Shown: positions 1 to 9,339, counted from the first letter of the stretch. The stretch is 64,000 nucleotides of DNA from Desulfurobacterium sp. TC5-1 (GCF_000421485.1 NZ_ATXC01000001.1:923087-987086), one strand, 5' to 3'. Notes: a model not told the origin generated them from the sequence alone. Numbers and translations are program-made.

Positions 1-272
1 TTGCCCTTGGAAGAAAAGAAGACCACCACTACGTAACGGAAAACTACCAAAAAGGCAACTTCTTCGTCCAGCTTGCTGCATTCAAAGAGTATTCAAACGC
101 CAAAGCCTTCATGGATAAAGTAAAAAAATCGGGAATAAAGGCAGACATCGTAATGGCTTACGGACTATACAGGGTTGTTGTTGGCCCGGAACTTACATAC
201 GTTAAAGCACAGGAGAAAAAGGAAGAAATCAGGAAACTATTCCCGGACGCCTTTATCCTTACAATAGATTAG
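1..272 (+). CDS. RlpA-like septal protein, C-terminal SPOR domain (5' truncated by window edge)
   Basis: The frame is open from base 3 to the stop at 270-272, giving about 89 residues of a C-terminus. The sequence FFVQLAAFKEYSNAKAF, followed by RVVVGPEL and EEIRKLFPDAFI, has the shape of a SPOR peptidoglycan-binding domain (beta-alpha-beta with a V-G-P-F-like strand). The segment in front (ALGRKEDHHYV) fits the linker of an RlpA lytic transglycosylase, whose double-psi barrel would lie upstream. SPOR domains bind denuded septal glycan, so a periplasmic cell-division role is inferred. It lies 9 bp before nadB and probably shares its transcript. Another SPOR protein cannot be excluded because the N-terminus is missing. 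Confidence 0.7.
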   Translation, partial: ALGRKEDHHYVTENYQKGNFFVQLAAFKEYSNAKAFMDKVKKSGIKADIVMAYGLYRVVVGPELTYVKAQEKKEEIRKLFPDAFILTID

Positions 273-281
273 GAGTAAAAG

Positions 282-1841
282 ATGAAATTGCTTAAAAACG
301 TTGAGATAAAAGAATTTCCCAAAACGTATGATGCAGTGGTAATAGGAAGCGGTGCAGCAGGGCTCTTCTGCGCTACGAAACTGTCCCAGGTAGGTTTAAA
401 TGTCTGCATACTTACAAAAGATACTGCAGACACATGTTCAACAAAGTTAGCACAGGGTGGTATAGCTGTGGCACTGCCGCCGGACGATTCTCCTCTTCTC
501 CACTACGAAGATACGCTAAAAGCCGGAGCAGGCCTTGTTGATAGACGAACCGCCCTAATTTTAGTAGAAGAGGGCGTAAAACGGGTAATAGACCTGATAA
601 GAATGGGGGCCACTTTTGAAACGGACGAAAGAGGACTTTTAAAGTTCACAAAAGAAGCAGCCCACTCTGTTTCAAGAATTGTCTATTACAGGGATAAAAC
701 CGGCGAAGAAGTTGAAAGGGCACTTCTTGACAGCTACAGAGGAGATATCATTGAATACGCAACTGTAAAAGAGCTGATAGTGAAAAACAACAGATGCTAC
801 GGTGTCATATTTGAAAAAAACGGTAAATACTACGCCATACATGCACCTGTAACCGCCATAGCAACAGGAGGCGCAGCCGGACTTTATGAAAAGAACACAA
901 ATCCCGAAACATCAACAGGCGACGGAATAGCAATGGCTCTCCGCTACGGCGCCGTCCTGAGAGACCTTGAGTTTGTGCAGTTCCATCCAACGGCATTCTG
1001 CGAAGACGGAACCTGCTTTCTCATATCGGAATCGGTAAGGGGCGAAGGGGCAATAATAGTTGATTCTTACGGCAGAAGATTCATGGGAGACTACCATCCG
1101 CTCTGGGAGCTGGCTCCAAGAGATGTGGTAACAAGAGCTATCGAAAATCAGAAAAAAATAACAGGCGGAAAGGTTTTCCTTGACTTCAGGCCTATAAAGG
1201 AAAAGGGAATAAACATCAAGGAGCGTTTTCCAACTATAACCGAAAAACTGAAAGAAGTCGGATACGATCCCGAAAAGGATCTTATTCCCATAACACCTGT
1301 TGCTCACTATTATATTGGCGGTATCAACGTTGACACCTTCGGCAGAACAAACATTACAGGACTGTTTGCCATAGGGGAAGCTTCCTGCACAGGCGTTCAC
1401 GGTGCAAACAGGCTTGCCAGCAATTCTCTCCTTGAATGTATTGTATTCGGCGAAAGAACAGCTTATGGAATGTACAGAGATCTAAGATTCCTGTCCCTTG
1501 ACTTTGAAAAGATACCCTTTAACGTTTCACCTCTTGTAAGAAAAACTACAGATGAAACCTTTACAATGAAGGACCTTAAACATGCATTGTGGAAGTATGC
1601 CGGCATCATAAGAGATGGAGGTGGACTGACAAAAGCAATAGAACTGTTTAGAAGAATGATACGTTCAAATTCATCTTACGAGGTTAAAAACGGAGCTATA
1701 CTGGCACTTGGCATAGCTATAAGCGCCATGAGAAGAGAAGAAAGCAGAGGCGGCCACTACAGGAGTGACTTCCCTTACGAAAGGGAAGAGATGAGATTTC
1801 ACAGCACGTTCACATTTCAGGATTTGATTAACTCTGTTTAA
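282..1841 (+). CDS. nadB: L-aspartate oxidase
   Basis: This FAD enzyme oxidises L-aspartate to iminoaspartate, the first step of bacterial NAD synthesis, which NadA then uses. The 519-residue length is normal. The Rossmann motif VIGSGAAGL lies at residues 20-28, the substrate-loop motif STKLAQGGIAVAL near residue 53, and the C-terminal FAD-binding motif HGANRLASNSLLE near residue 369. These distinguish it from the longer succinate dehydrogenase flavoproteins. The ATG follows AGGAG. The stop is 11 bp before the next start, so it is probably cotranscribed with the ADP-ribosylglycohydrolase. An anaerobe would need an electron acceptor such as fumarate, but the acceptor cannot be read from sequence. 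Confidence 0.95.
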   Translation: MKLLKNVEIKEFPKTYDAVVIGSGAAGLFCATKLSQVGLNVCILTKDTADTCSTKLAQGGIAVALPPDDSPLLHYEDTLKAGAGLVDRRTALILVEEGVKRVIDLIRMGATFETDERGLLKFTKEAAHSVSRIVYYRDKTGEEVERALLDSYRGDIIEYATVKELIVKNNRCYGVIFEKNGKYYAIHAPVTAIATGGAAGLYEKNTNPETSTGDGIAMALRYGAVLRDLEFVQFHPTAFCEDGTCFLISESVRGEGAIIVDSYGRRFMGDYHPLWELAPRDVVTRAIENQKKITGGKVFLDFRPIKEKGINIKERFPTITEKLKEVGYDPEKDLIPITPVAHYYIGGINVDTFGRTNITGLFAIGEASCTGVHGANRLASNSLLECIVFGERTAYGMYRDLRFLSLDFEKIPFNVSPLVRKTTDETFTMKDLKHALWKYAGIIRDGGGLTKAIELFRRMIRSNSSYEVKNGAILALGIAISAMRREESRGGHYRSDFPYEREEMRFHSTFTFQDLINSV

Positions 1842-1852
1842 AGGAGGAAACA

Positions 1853-2824
1853 GTGCTTCTTAAAAGGATAAAAGGAACAGTTTTTGGAGGGGCAATAGGA
1901 GATGCCCTTGGAACGCTTACAGAAGAGATGGACAGAGAAACCGTAAAGAAAAATTACGGAGGTGCCATCACAGACTTTGTAGAACCTTCCCCTTCATCTG
2001 TATGTCCATTTTTAAAAAAGGGACAGTACTCTCACGAAACACAGATGTTCCTCATAGCTCTCGAGATGTACGCCGAAAAGGGAAAGATAGACGAGGAGTT
2101 CTACGTTGAAAAACTTATAGAATGGGTAAAAGATGAAAAAAATCACCGATATCCTGCAGGTGGCCACATTAACGCTGCCCTCGCCTACAAAAGCGGCGCT
2201 CTGCCAGATGAGGCAAGAGTGAAAGGAACAGAGATTGATGGAGCCCTTCCTGCAGTTGCAGCAGGACTTTTTAGATGGGACAACAGCGAAGAGGCATACC
2301 AGGAGGGAAGCCACCTTGCTTCCATCGTTTATAAAGATGACATACTGATTGATACGGCCGGGCTAATAGCAGTTGCAGTATCAACCATCACAGGAGAAAG
2401 AATATTTCTTGAGATGGAAGAGGGAAAACTGCACTTTTTAGAACTCCTGCACTCTTTCTCTCAGGTTGAAATCGTAAAATCCTACATAGACATGGTAATA
2501 ACGACAGTAAAAGAGAACATTGATGAATTAGACGAACTTATTTTAAGGTTTGGAAACGGAAACTTTGTCCTTGAACCGTTTGCCCTTTCCCTCTACATAT
2601 TCCTGAAGTGGGGAAAAGACTTTAGAAAAAGCCTCTTGAGAGCCGTTAACGCCTACGGAGAATTTGGAGGCGACACCGACGCAATCGGATTTCTTACCGG
2701 CGCCCTTTCGGGATGCTACAATGGAATAGATGCAATACCGAAAGATTGGCTAAGAAACATAGAAAACGCCGGATATCTCAAACTGATATCTGAAAAAATT
2801 TTTGAGAAGATTAAAAATGAATAA
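1853..2824 (+). CDS. ADP-ribosylglycohydrolase family protein
   Basis: The 323-residue protein opens with GTVFGGAIGDALG and ends with GGDTDAIGFLTGALSGCYNG followed by a conserved IP..W segment. These are the metal-binding signatures of the all-alpha ADP-ribosylglycohydrolase/DraG fold, which removes ADP-ribose from proteins or nucleic acids with two Mg ions. The GTG start follows AAGGAGG at good spacing. It is translationally coupled to the next gene by an 8 bp overlap. The target is unknown. No nitrogenase or DraT gene is nearby, so a DraG role in nitrogenase control is not supported. Co-location with nadB could mean a link to NAD/ADP-ribose turnover, which is inference. Confidence 0.8.
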   Translation: MLLKRIKGTVFGGAIGDALGTLTEEMDRETVKKNYGGAITDFVEPSPSSVCPFLKKGQYSHETQMFLIALEMYAEKGKIDEEFYVEKLIEWVKDEKNHRYPAGGHINAALAYKSGALPDEARVKGTEIDGALPAVAAGLFRWDNSEEAYQEGSHLASIVYKDDILIDTAGLIAVAVSTITGERIFLEMEEGKLHFLELLHSFSQVEIVKSYIDMVITTVKENIDELDELILRFGNGNFVLEPFALSLYIFLKWGKDFRKSLLRAVNAYGEFGGDTDAIGFLTGALSGCYNGIDAIPKDWLRNIENAGYLKLISEKIFEKIKNE

Positions 2825-3884
2825 ATTATTCAAAATTGCAAAAGAGGAATGGATCTTTTTCGTGGCTCTAACAGCCACTGTTCTGTCTTCACTCTTTTTT
2901 AAAATACTACCGAAACTCACAATTAGAGATTTTAAAATACTTGTCATTCTGTTCAACTTTCTTGTAATTACAAAAGGCCTTGAGAAAAGCCGTTTATTTG
3001 TAAAAGTTGCATCCTTTTTTGAAAAAGGAAATCCATTTCTGAAGCTCACAATTCTGTCCGGTGGGCTATCTATGTTCGTAACAAACGACGTGGCACTTTT
3101 TACGGTTGTTCCCCTCACTTTATCTCTCTCCATACCTGAAGAAAAAATAATGCTGCTTGTTATATTGGAAGCCCTGTCTGTTAACGGAGCATCTGCTCTA
3201 ACCCCGTTCGGCAACCCTCAAAACATTTTCATTTATTACTACTACCACTTACATCCTGCAGTCTTTATGGGGGCAATCCTTCCGTTTTTCATTTTCTCTT
3301 TTTCAATCATAGTAGGACTTGCGCTCTTTTTTGGCAGAAAGAACATTAACATAACAGAGAGAGAGCACGAAGAAGAAATAAACAGAACGAAAGCTATCGT
3401 ATATAGTGCCTTCTTTATCATATTCATCGGCGTAATATTTCACATATTCCCTATAGAAGTAAGCATAATTCCGCCTCTTTACGCCCTAATCAAAGACAAA
3501 AACATACTCAAAGAGGTTGATTATTTTCTGCTGCTTACATTTTTAGCTTTCTTCGGTTTTACATCAAACATTAGTTCAATACTAAAATTTTCCCTTATGA
3601 ATCCCCAAAGAACAATGATTTACAGTGCCTTTTTAAGCCAGATAATAAGCAATGTACCGGCCGCACTACTGCTTGCCAAATTTACGAAACTGTGGAAAAG
3701 CCTTTTAATAGGTGTTAATATAGGTGGATTTGGAACGCTTGTAGGTTCACTTGCAAATCTAATAGCTTTCAAATTATTTAAAAATAAGTTTGATAATTTA
3801 GCGGGAAAATACCTCTTAATATTCCACCTGGCCAGCTTTTTTCTGTTTTTCGCATCTCTAACCTTTTCACTGATAATAATGTGA
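2817..3884 (+). CDS. ArsB/NhaD (SLC13-like) family membrane transporter
   Basis: About 355 residues with roughly ten hydrophobic helices. Two motifs fit the ArsB/NhaD ion transporter superfamily: FVTNDVALFTVVPLT near residue 85, and SNVPAALLL followed by GVNIGGFGTLVGSLANLIA near the C-terminus. Members move arsenite, Na+/H+ or organic anions across the inner membrane, and the substrate here cannot be assigned. ATG 2817 is chosen because GAGAAG precedes it. A TTG at 2802 is in frame but would deepen the overlap with the upstream gene. It is the last gene of a + strand run starting before base 1, and a hairpin follows at 3886-3904. Confidence 0.75.
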   Translation: MNKLFKIAKEEWIFFVALTATVLSSLFFKILPKLTIRDFKILVILFNFLVITKGLEKSRLFVKVASFFEKGNPFLKLTILSGGLSMFVTNDVALFTVVPLTLSLSIPEEKIMLLVILEALSVNGASALTPFGNPQNIFIYYYYHLHPAVFMGAILPFFIFSFSIIVGLALFFGRKNINITEREHEEEINRTKAIVYSAFFIIFIGVIFHIFPIEVSIIPPLYALIKDKNILKEVDYFLLLTFLAFFGFTSNISSILKFSLMNPQRTMIYSAFLSQIISNVPAALLLAKFTKLWKSLLIGVNIGGFGTLVGSLANLIAFKLFKNKFDNLAGKYLLIFHLASFFLFFASLTFSLIIM

Positions 3885-3885
3885 A

Positions 3886-3904
3886 GGGGAACCATAATGG
3901 TCCC
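3886..3904. terminator. hairpin between convergent genes
   Basis: GGGG-A-ACCA pairs with TGGTCCCC across a short AT loop, with one bulged A. It sits in the 27 bp gap between two convergent genes and probably serves both. The T-tract is weak on either side. Confidence 0.4.
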
Positions 3905-3911
3905 CCGTTTA

Positions 3912-5090
3912 CTATGCCTTTATAAGCTTCCTGTTTAATCTGAAAAGAACGATAATCGTTTTAAGCTGAAGGTATATAAGAGGAAGGTAGAGCAGAAGGT
4001 AAACGATAGAAAGCTTATAGATAAGCCCCGTTCCAACAAAACCCTTATTCAGCAAGAAATTTAGCATAACAAAGAGTGCAACACCAGGACATATCGCAGC
4101 ATAAGCGGTAACACTCTCACTTTTCCCGTCAATAAACTCTTTAAAGTAGTTTATATGCTTCATTACCATGTAACCTAAAAGACCGAAAAAGAGCTGAAGT
4201 GCAACGATAACCGTAAAAAGCACAAGGTGCTGGGTAGGATAGATGTGAACGTTAAAATTGTGGTGAAGTCCCATGGAATTTCTGAAAAGAGCAATGCCGG
4301 CAACCGTTAGAATAGGAATAATAATCCACAGGGAAATAGAAGCTTCACGGTTTACACCATGCTTAAACATTGAGTGAAAACCGATAACAAGCTTAATTAT
4401 TCCAAATACAGCCGCAACACTTAAAAATCCAACTGAAAAGACAATTCCAATTGCAGAAACAAGGGGATTGTGGCTCATAGCACCGGTGGCAGAAAAACCC
4501 ACAGCTATCATCGTAAACGCAAAAATGGAAAGCATCTGACTTAAGCTGTTGTTGATTTCCGTATCAAATCCACCAAAAGCAACTACCCTTGAAATAAAAT
4601 CCATAAATATCTTCACACCGTAAACTCCAATAGCGAAGAAGGCAAGCAGGGCAAACGGAAATATGTATTCAACAACATTCCACAGGTGCGGAATGAATAT
4701 AGCTCCAATCATAAAAAGCACGTTTACGGTCATGGCGTACGTGAGGGGAATCGCCATCAGTTGAACTTCAGCAGGAGATTTTTTAAGTTCTTCAAATTTC
4801 TTTGTTCTCTTAAAGTTGCTGTACTCCTTGATGTTCCAGAACAACAATCTAAAGTGCAGATAGGCAAAGAACGCAACACCGGCAACACCTACAACTACTA
4901 CAAGTCTCTGGAAAAGTGAACCCCCTTTTAAAACGCTGACGAGCGTATCATATACAGGAATTGGATAACCCTTGTGGGGCGTTAAAAACATCAGATACAT
5001 AAAAAAGGTTATAACCAGACCACCACTTCCAAGAGCGGCAAGATAGTAAAGAGGAGAATATTTCTCTCCTAAATTCTTTCTGAAACTCAT
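3912..5090 (-). CDS. polytopic membrane protein of unknown function (about 10 TM)
   Basis: The 392-residue protein is almost entirely hydrophobic, with about ten predicted helices separated by short loops. One conspicuous loop reads GLHHNFNVHIYPTQH and is rich in His, which could bind a metal or an anion. Size and topology resemble the TehA/TDT anion-channel class, but no diagnostic motif was recognised, so no function is assigned. The ATG is preceded by GAGAGGTGA. It has its own strong promoter (TTGACA-N17-TATATT). It is downstream of the secreted DUF302-like gene on the same strand but separated from it by a terminator. Confidence 0.6.
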   Translation of the reverse strand: MSFRKNLGEKYSPLYYLAALGSGGLVITFFMYLMFLTPHKGYPIPVYDTLVSVLKGGSLFQRLVVVVGVAGVAFFAYLHFRLLFWNIKEYSNFKRTKKFEELKKSPAEVQLMAIPLTYAMTVNVLFMIGAIFIPHLWNVVEYIFPFALLAFFAIGVYGVKIFMDFISRVVAFGGFDTEINNSLSQMLSIFAFTMIAVGFSATGAMSHNPLVSAIGIVFSVGFLSVAAVFGIIKLVIGFHSMFKHGVNREASISLWIIIPILTVAGIALFRNSMGLHHNFNVHIYPTQHLVLFTVIVALQLFFGLLGYMVMKHINYFKEFIDGKSESVTAYAAICPGVALFVMLNFLLNKGFVGTGLIYKLSIVYLLLYLPLIYLQLKTIIVLFRLNRKLIKA

Positions 5091-5123
5091 GCGTCACCTC
5101 TCACGTAATTTTTGCGTTCTATT

Positions 5124-5152
5124 AATATATGCAACTATTAATAGATTGTCAA
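5124..5152 (-). promoter_or_regulatory. sigma-70 type promoter for the 3912-5090 membrane protein
   Basis: On the minus strand, TTGACA (5147-5152) is separated by 17 bases from TATATT (5124-5129), about 34 bases upstream of the ATG at 5090. Confidence 0.7.
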
Positions 5153-5202
5153 GATAGAATGAAAAGCAATATTGAAAATACATTGAAAAAATTTCTGTCC
5201 CG

Positions 5203-5233
5203 AAAATAAAAAGCGGGGAGCCTGTGCTCCCCG
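5203..5233 (-). terminator. intrinsic terminator of the DUF302-like gene
   Basis: A perfect 8 bp stem, CGGGGAGC/GCTCCCCG (5214-5221 and 5226-5233), has a 4-base loop. Read on the minus strand it is followed by CTTTTTATTTT. Confidence 0.85.
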
Positions 5234-5263
5234 ATGCCCACACGTGAGAGGAGGTAACGGAGG

Positions 5264-6163
5264 TTACTTGGTGGCTACTTCTTTAAGCTGCTTCTCTATA
5301 TCATCCGGTGCTTGCTTTATGCTCATAAAACCGTGTTTACCAAACATCCCAAGGTAAGGCCAGCTGATGGCAATCCTGAATTTTCCATTAAGAGCAATAG
5401 CTTTATCTCCAATTACGAGAAGTTCGTACGGAAGATGTGCTGCGTGACTGTGAGAATCTACTTCCGGAACATCAATGTGAGAAAGAACAAACTCATCTGC
5501 AGCCTGCCCTTTTGTAAACTCAACACCAAAAAGTGTTGCTTTGGTTCCGGGAATATCAACCCTGTAAACCTTGGAAACACCGGCTACTTTTGCTTTTAAG
5601 TTGTTTTCAACCTTCTGAACACCCTGATTGTGATTATCGTAATCGGCAAGCTTGTAAAAATCGTCAAACTTAGGCATACAGCATTTATAGTTGTAATCTC
5701 TTAAATCGTCGGCATCTATACCATTCTTTGCCCCATACTCAAGTGCATCTCCAAGGGCAGAAATAAGAGCCTTTTTAACCGGAGCAATATTACCTTCCAT
5801 CCTAAAAGCGTTGAACCAATATTCAGGATTCGTGAAAGAAACTTCTACTTTTCCATTTCTATCAACAACAGCAATTCTTTCAACTGCTCCAAAAGCTCCA
5901 TACTCGGTATTTTTAGCAAGTTTTAGAAGTTCAGGACTCGTAACAACTATGATACCAACACCCTTTTCAGGCATGTAACTGCCCACAACTTGAAATCCGG
6001 CACCTTTCAATGCCTCTTCAGCAGACTTCATTCCATCTTCAACCGTCTTTGGCTGAAGTTTGCTCAGGATGAACGGTTGCAGTTTTTCACCTGCAAAAGC
6101 GCCACCTGCAAAAACAAACAGTGCTGTCACCGATAAAAGTACGGTGATGACGAAACGCCTCAT
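5264..6163 (-). CDS. secreted DUF302-like protein
   Basis: The 299-residue protein has a clear Sec signal peptide (MRRFVITVLLSVTALFVFA, cleavage near AFA-GE), so it is periplasmic or extracellular. The segment GAGFQVVGSYMPEKGVGIIVV and the following EKxAVVDRN-like strands resemble DUF302/TT1751-fold proteins, a small alpha/beta fold of unknown activity. A CC pair (YKCCMPKF) and a His-rich stretch (DSHSHAAHLPYE) suggest metal or redox chemistry, which is inference. It has its own TTGACA-N17-TATAAA promoter, an AGGAGG site and a strong terminator, so it is monocistronic and probably well expressed. Confidence 0.6.
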   Translation of the reverse strand: MRRFVITVLLSVTALFVFAGGAFAGEKLQPFILSKLQPKTVEDGMKSAEEALKGAGFQVVGSYMPEKGVGIIVVTSPELLKLAKNTEYGAFGAVERIAVVDRNGKVEVSFTNPEYWFNAFRMEGNIAPVKKALISALGDALEYGAKNGIDADDLRDYNYKCCMPKFDDFYKLADYDNHNQGVQKVENNLKAKVAGVSKVYRVDIPGTKATLFGVEFTKGQAADEFVLSHIDVPEVDSHSHAAHLPYELLVIGDKAIALNGKFRIAISWPYLGMFGKHGFMSIKQAPDDIEKQLKEVATK

Positions 6164-6193
6164 TTCAAACCTCCTGTAAAGTTGATACTGTGA

Positions 6194-6222
6194 TTTATAT
6201 CATGTGATTTTGTTAGTGTCAA
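6194..6222 (-). promoter_or_regulatory. sigma-70 type promoter for the DUF302-like gene
   Basis: TTGACA (6217-6222) and TATAAA (6194-6199) are 17 bases apart on the minus strand, about 30 bases upstream of the ATG at 6163. Confidence 0.8.
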
Positions 6223-6276
6223 GATATTTGAATATTGTTAATAGTAATCTATCTACAGATGTTATTTAATCGATTC

Positions 6277-6305
6277 TTGACAGAGAACAAAAGGGCACCT
6301 ATAAT
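6277..6305 (+). promoter_or_regulatory. near-perfect sigma-70 promoter for the 6394 operon
   Basis: TTGACA (6277-6282), a 17-base spacer and TATAAT (6300-6305) match the full consensus. The promoter is divergent from that of the DUF302-like gene. Confidence 0.85.
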
Positions 6306-6393
6306 TAGTAACATAGTTATGAAATAAAACTATATTTATAATAGATATTGAGAAAACAGATATTAATTTTTAAATTAATCTGGGGTGAAAACG

Positions 6394-7215
6394 ATGGATT
6401 TACAGGGAACAATTGACAATTATGAAAGTTTCATGAATATTCTCCAATTTATAATGAATAGTTCCTCGGCAAAAAAACTGATTTTACGCCGTTCCTGTGG
6501 AGAAGGTGAAGTTAACTATGCAATAATGTTCAAAGGTTACTTTTTATGTGATATTGAAACCAACGATCCAGCTGTATCTGAAGTGGAAAATCTTGAAACA
6601 AAATTTAAGGCTATATTTCACACTTTAATGCTCTTCGAGCACAGATGTATAAAATTCAAAGTGGAAGATATAGAACTTGCTAAAATTCCTGAAAACTGTG
6701 TAGATGTAAAAAACTGCATAATGGACTTTTTAAAAACAATAGACGAAGTCTATCCCACCTTCAAGGAAAAACACATAACCCTCGATTCCGTTTTCACCCT
6801 GAATTCTGAATTCAACACATCAAAAGCTATTTCATTATCTCCCCTGGCCTTCAAGCTGCTGGCAGCCTTTGCCGACAGAAAACCCATAAAAGAGTTTATC
6901 TGGAAGTGCGGTGAACCGGAAGAAGTTTTAAAAGAGATGAAAAAACTTGTTGACATAGGATTTTTAAGGGTTGAAAGTGAAAAAGAAGATTCGGGTAACT
7001 TCGTCATTAGCGAAGATGTAATGAGACGCTTCGAGAAGGAACTAAAAGATATAGTCGGCCCTATCGCCGAAATTCTAATAGATGGAGCAAAAGAGGAGCT
7101 CGGCATAGAGGGTATGCCTACAAGAAAACAGCTTATGGCAATGATTGATACTATTTCTAACCTTGCAGGTGATTACAGAGAAAAAATCTTAGAACTCAAA
7201 AGGAGGTTTGAATGA
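6394..7215 (+). CDS. DUF4388/PATAN-like cytoplasmic protein
   Basis: About 273 residues, with no signal peptide or membrane segment. The N-terminus (MDLQGTIDNYESFMNILQFIM) resembles the DUF4388/PATAN domain found in bacterial signalling and gliding proteins. A middle segment (SLSPLAFKLLAAFADRKPIKEF) looks like a winged helix. The C-terminus (IVGPIAEILIDGAKEELGI) resembles a helical domain often found beside DUF4388. ATG 6394 is chosen over GTG 6385 because GGGGTGA precedes it at normal spacing. The stop overlaps the start of the HAMP-like gene (ATGA), so the two are translationally coupled. A role in signalling or surface behaviour is inferred only. Confidence 0.55.
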   Translation: MDLQGTIDNYESFMNILQFIMNSSSAKKLILRRSCGEGEVNYAIMFKGYFLCDIETNDPAVSEVENLETKFKAIFHTLMLFEHRCIKFKVEDIELAKIPENCVDVKNCIMDFLKTIDEVYPTFKEKHITLDSVFTLNSEFNTSKAISLSPLAFKLLAAFADRKPIKEFIWKCGEPEEVLKEMKKLVDIGFLRVESEKEDSGNFVISEDVMRRFEKELKDIVGPIAEILIDGAKEELGIEGMPTRKQLMAMIDTISNLAGDYREKILELKRRFE

Positions 7216-7643
7216 AGGAAAAACTGTTACGACTGATTCTTTTCGCCGACCTGCCAACAGAAATTGCGTTTACACTACGGATGAGCTTATCGTTCATTTT
7301 AGTAGGCTTAATATTCATATTCTCAGGCCACTACGTCGCTCAGAAGTACCTTTCTAATGTTCCTGCTGTTTACGATGCCCTCAGAATGTATGACATTTTG
7401 GTCGTTGTCTTATCTCTCATAGTTGTCGGCTTAATTTTCTTCTACTCTAAAATTGTTGCCAAAGACTATAAGCAGATTCAGGAAGGAATTGAAAAACTAA
7501 GCGAGGGAAAGATGGATTTCGAAATTGAGCTTACACCGATTGCCGACAAAGCCATAATAGAGATTGCAAAAGCAATTGAAAGACTAAAAGCATCTCTTAA
7601 GATTTCTCTGGGCCTTGCAAAAAGAGGTATAAAGGCGAAGTGA
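7212..7643 (+). CDS. small two-TM protein with HAMP-like C-terminal domain
   Basis: The 143-residue protein has two hydrophobic helices (about residues 25-47 and 62-82) around a short periplasmic loop. A HAMP-like coil follows (KDYKQIQEGIEKLSEGKMDFEIELTPIADKAIIEIAKAIERL) with the usual pattern of helix, Glu-containing connector and helix. No kinase, cyclase or methyl-accepting output domain follows. HAMP domains normally relay signals inside receptors, so this protein may pass a conformational signal to its coupled DUF4388-like partner. That is inference. Its stop codon overlaps the stem of the terminator. Confidence 0.6.
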   Translation: MKEKLLRLILFADLPTEIAFTLRMSLSFILVGLIFIFSGHYVAQKYLSNVPAVYDALRMYDILVVVLSLIVVGLIFFYSKIVAKDYKQIQEGIEKLSEGKMDFEIELTPIADKAIIEIAKAIERLKASLKISLGLAKRGIKAK

Positions 7644-7663
7644 TTAACACTTCGCCCTTTTAT
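7634..7663 (+). terminator. intrinsic terminator of the DUF4388/HAMP operon
   Basis: A 9 bp perfect stem, GGCGAAGTG (7634-7642)/CACTTCGCC (7648-7656), has a 5-base loop and is followed by CTTTTATT. The gene's TGA lies within it. Convergent leuA ends at 7672. Confidence 0.85.
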
Positions 7664-7671
7664 TCCAATTT

Positions 7672-9213
7672 TCAATGGTGCTTTTTCTTCCTCTTTTCAA
7701 GTCTGTCAAGTGCTTCAAGGAAAGCAAGAGCTGAAGCTCTAACTATATCGGGGTCAACACCTCTACCACTAACGCTCATTCCTTCAAACTCTATCGTAAG
7801 GAAAACTTCAGCAAGAGCGTCTGTTCCAGATGTCAAAGCCCTTATCTTGAAATCTTTAAGCTGAATCTCATCACCTATGTTAAGGGCATTTTTAATCGCC
7901 TTGTAAGTAGCATCAACAGGACCGTTACCGACTGCAAGTCCTAACTTTTCGCCGTGAGGCGTATCTATCTTAACGGTAGCCGAAGGAATAATACCCTCAC
8001 CACTCACGGCCTGATTGTAAAGAAGTTTGTAATTTTTGTCCCTTGCTCCTTCCTCAAGACCTTCAACAATAAGCTCAATATCAATATCAAATATCTCTTT
8101 CTTCCTGGAAGCAAGCTCTTTAAACCTCTTGAATGCTTCTTTTAATTTCTCCTCTGAGAGCTCTATGCCCATTTCTTCAAGCTTCTTCCTGAATGCATGA
8201 CTTCCTGAATGCTTACCAAGAACGATTTTAGATTCTTTAAGTCCGATATCTTCAGGTTTCATGATCTCATAGGTCTCTCTCTTTGCAAGAACGCCGTGTT
8301 GATGAATCCCGGATTCGTGAGCAAAAGCGTTGTCACCAACGATAGGCTTTGTTCTTGAAATGATAATTCCTGTAAGCCTGCTTACAAGCTGAGATGTTCT
8401 ATAAATTTGTGTAGTATCTATGTCCGTATAAACAGGAAATTGGTCCTTTCTAACTTTTATAGCCATTACAATCTCTTCCATTGCAGCGTTACCGGCTCTT
8501 TCACCAATGCCGTTTATCGTACATTCAACCTGCCTTGCACCTGCCTTAACTGCAAGTAGAGAGTTAGCAGTGGCAAGTCCCAAATCGTTATGGCAGTGAA
8601 CACTTATTATGGCTTTGTCTATATTCTTAACATTCTCCTTTATGGCGAGGATTCTATCGTGCCACTCATCCGGAATAGCATATCCCACAGTATCAGGAAT
8701 GTTAACAACTTTTGCCCCCGCTTCTATAACAGCCTCAAGAACTTCATAGAGGTAAGACAGTTCCGTCCTTACGGCATCTTCAGGTGAAAATTCAACTTCA
8801 GCTCTTCCTTCACTTATGTCAATAATCATCTTAACAGCGTCAACAGCACGCTTTAAAACCTCTTCTCTTGTCATTCTCAACTTATACTTAAGGTGAATGT
8901 CTGATGTTGCTATAAATGTGTGAATCCTCGGTCTTGCAGCACTTTTAAGCGCATCCCACGCAGCCTTTATATCCGCTTCAACGGCCCTTGCAAGAGAACA
9001 GACTGTTGAATTTTCCACTTCTTCAGCTATCCTTTTAATAGCTTCAAAATCAGCAGGCGAACTTATCGCAAATCCAGCCTCTATTATGTCAACGCCAAGC
9101 CTTTCAAGTTGCTTTGCTATTTGAACTTTTTCGTCAACCGTCAGGTTAACACCAGGGGTTTGTTCACCATCCCGAAGAGTAGTATCAAATATGTAAAGTT
9201 TTTCCCGTTCCAC
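7672..9213 (-). CDS. leuA: 2-isopropylmalate synthase
   Basis: It condenses 2-oxoisovalerate with acetyl-CoA, the first committed step of leucine synthesis. The 513-residue protein has the TIM-barrel start [17 protein letters not shown] and the metal-binding HxH segment [16 protein letters not shown]. The C-terminal LeuA allosteric domain (about residues 390-505, with [20 protein letters not shown]) is the leucine feedback site. Length and domain order match the bacterial LeuA class. Citramalate or homocitrate synthase is less likely given this full match. It is transcribed alone from a promoter at 9249-9277. Confidence 0.92.
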   Translation of the reverse strand: MEREKLYIFDTTLRDGEQTPGVNLTVDEKVQIAKQLERLGVDIIEAGFAISSPADFEAIKRIAEEVENSTVCSLARAVEADIKAAWDALKSAARPRIHTFIATSDIHLKYKLRMTREEVLKRAVDAVKMIIDISEGRAEVEFSPEDAVRTELSYLYEVLEAVIEAGAKVVNIPDTVGYAIPDEWHDRILAIKENVKNIDKAIISVHCHNDLGLATANSLLAVKAGARQVECTINGIGERAGNAAMEEIVMAIKVRKDQFPVYTDIDTTQIYRTSQLVSRLTGIIISRTKPIVGDNAFAHESGIHQHGVLAKRETYEIMKPEDIGLKESKIVLGKHSGSHAFRKKLEEMGIELSEEKLKEAFKRFKELASRKKEIFDIDIELIVEGLEEGARDKNYKLLYNQAVSGEGIIPSATVKIDTPHGEKLGLAVGNGPVDATYKAIKNALNIGDEIQLKDFKIRALTSGTDALAEVFLTIEFEGMSVSGRGVDPDIVRASALAFLEALDRLEKRKKKHH

Positions 9214-9248
9214 GACCGCCTCCTGTAGTTGTAATCAGTTATCGTTTA

Positions 9249-9277
9249 ATATTATAGTTTACAGGTATCTTTTTCAA
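9249..9277 (-). promoter_or_regulatory. probable leuA promoter
   Basis: On the minus strand TTGAAA (9272-9277) precedes TAATAT (9249-9254) by 17 bases. An overlapping TATAAT at 9251-9256 gives 15-base spacing. No leader peptide or T-box was recognised in the short 5' UTR. Confidence 0.55.
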
Positions 9278-9339
9278 GGAACATAAGTTAAGGTGATAGA
9301 ATAAAGCACAATTTATCTATGTAAGGAGGCAGTTAACCG

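Noticed and set aside
912-1400. Minus-strand open frame inside nadB
   Set aside because: It is opposite a fully conserved gene and has no start site or family likeness.
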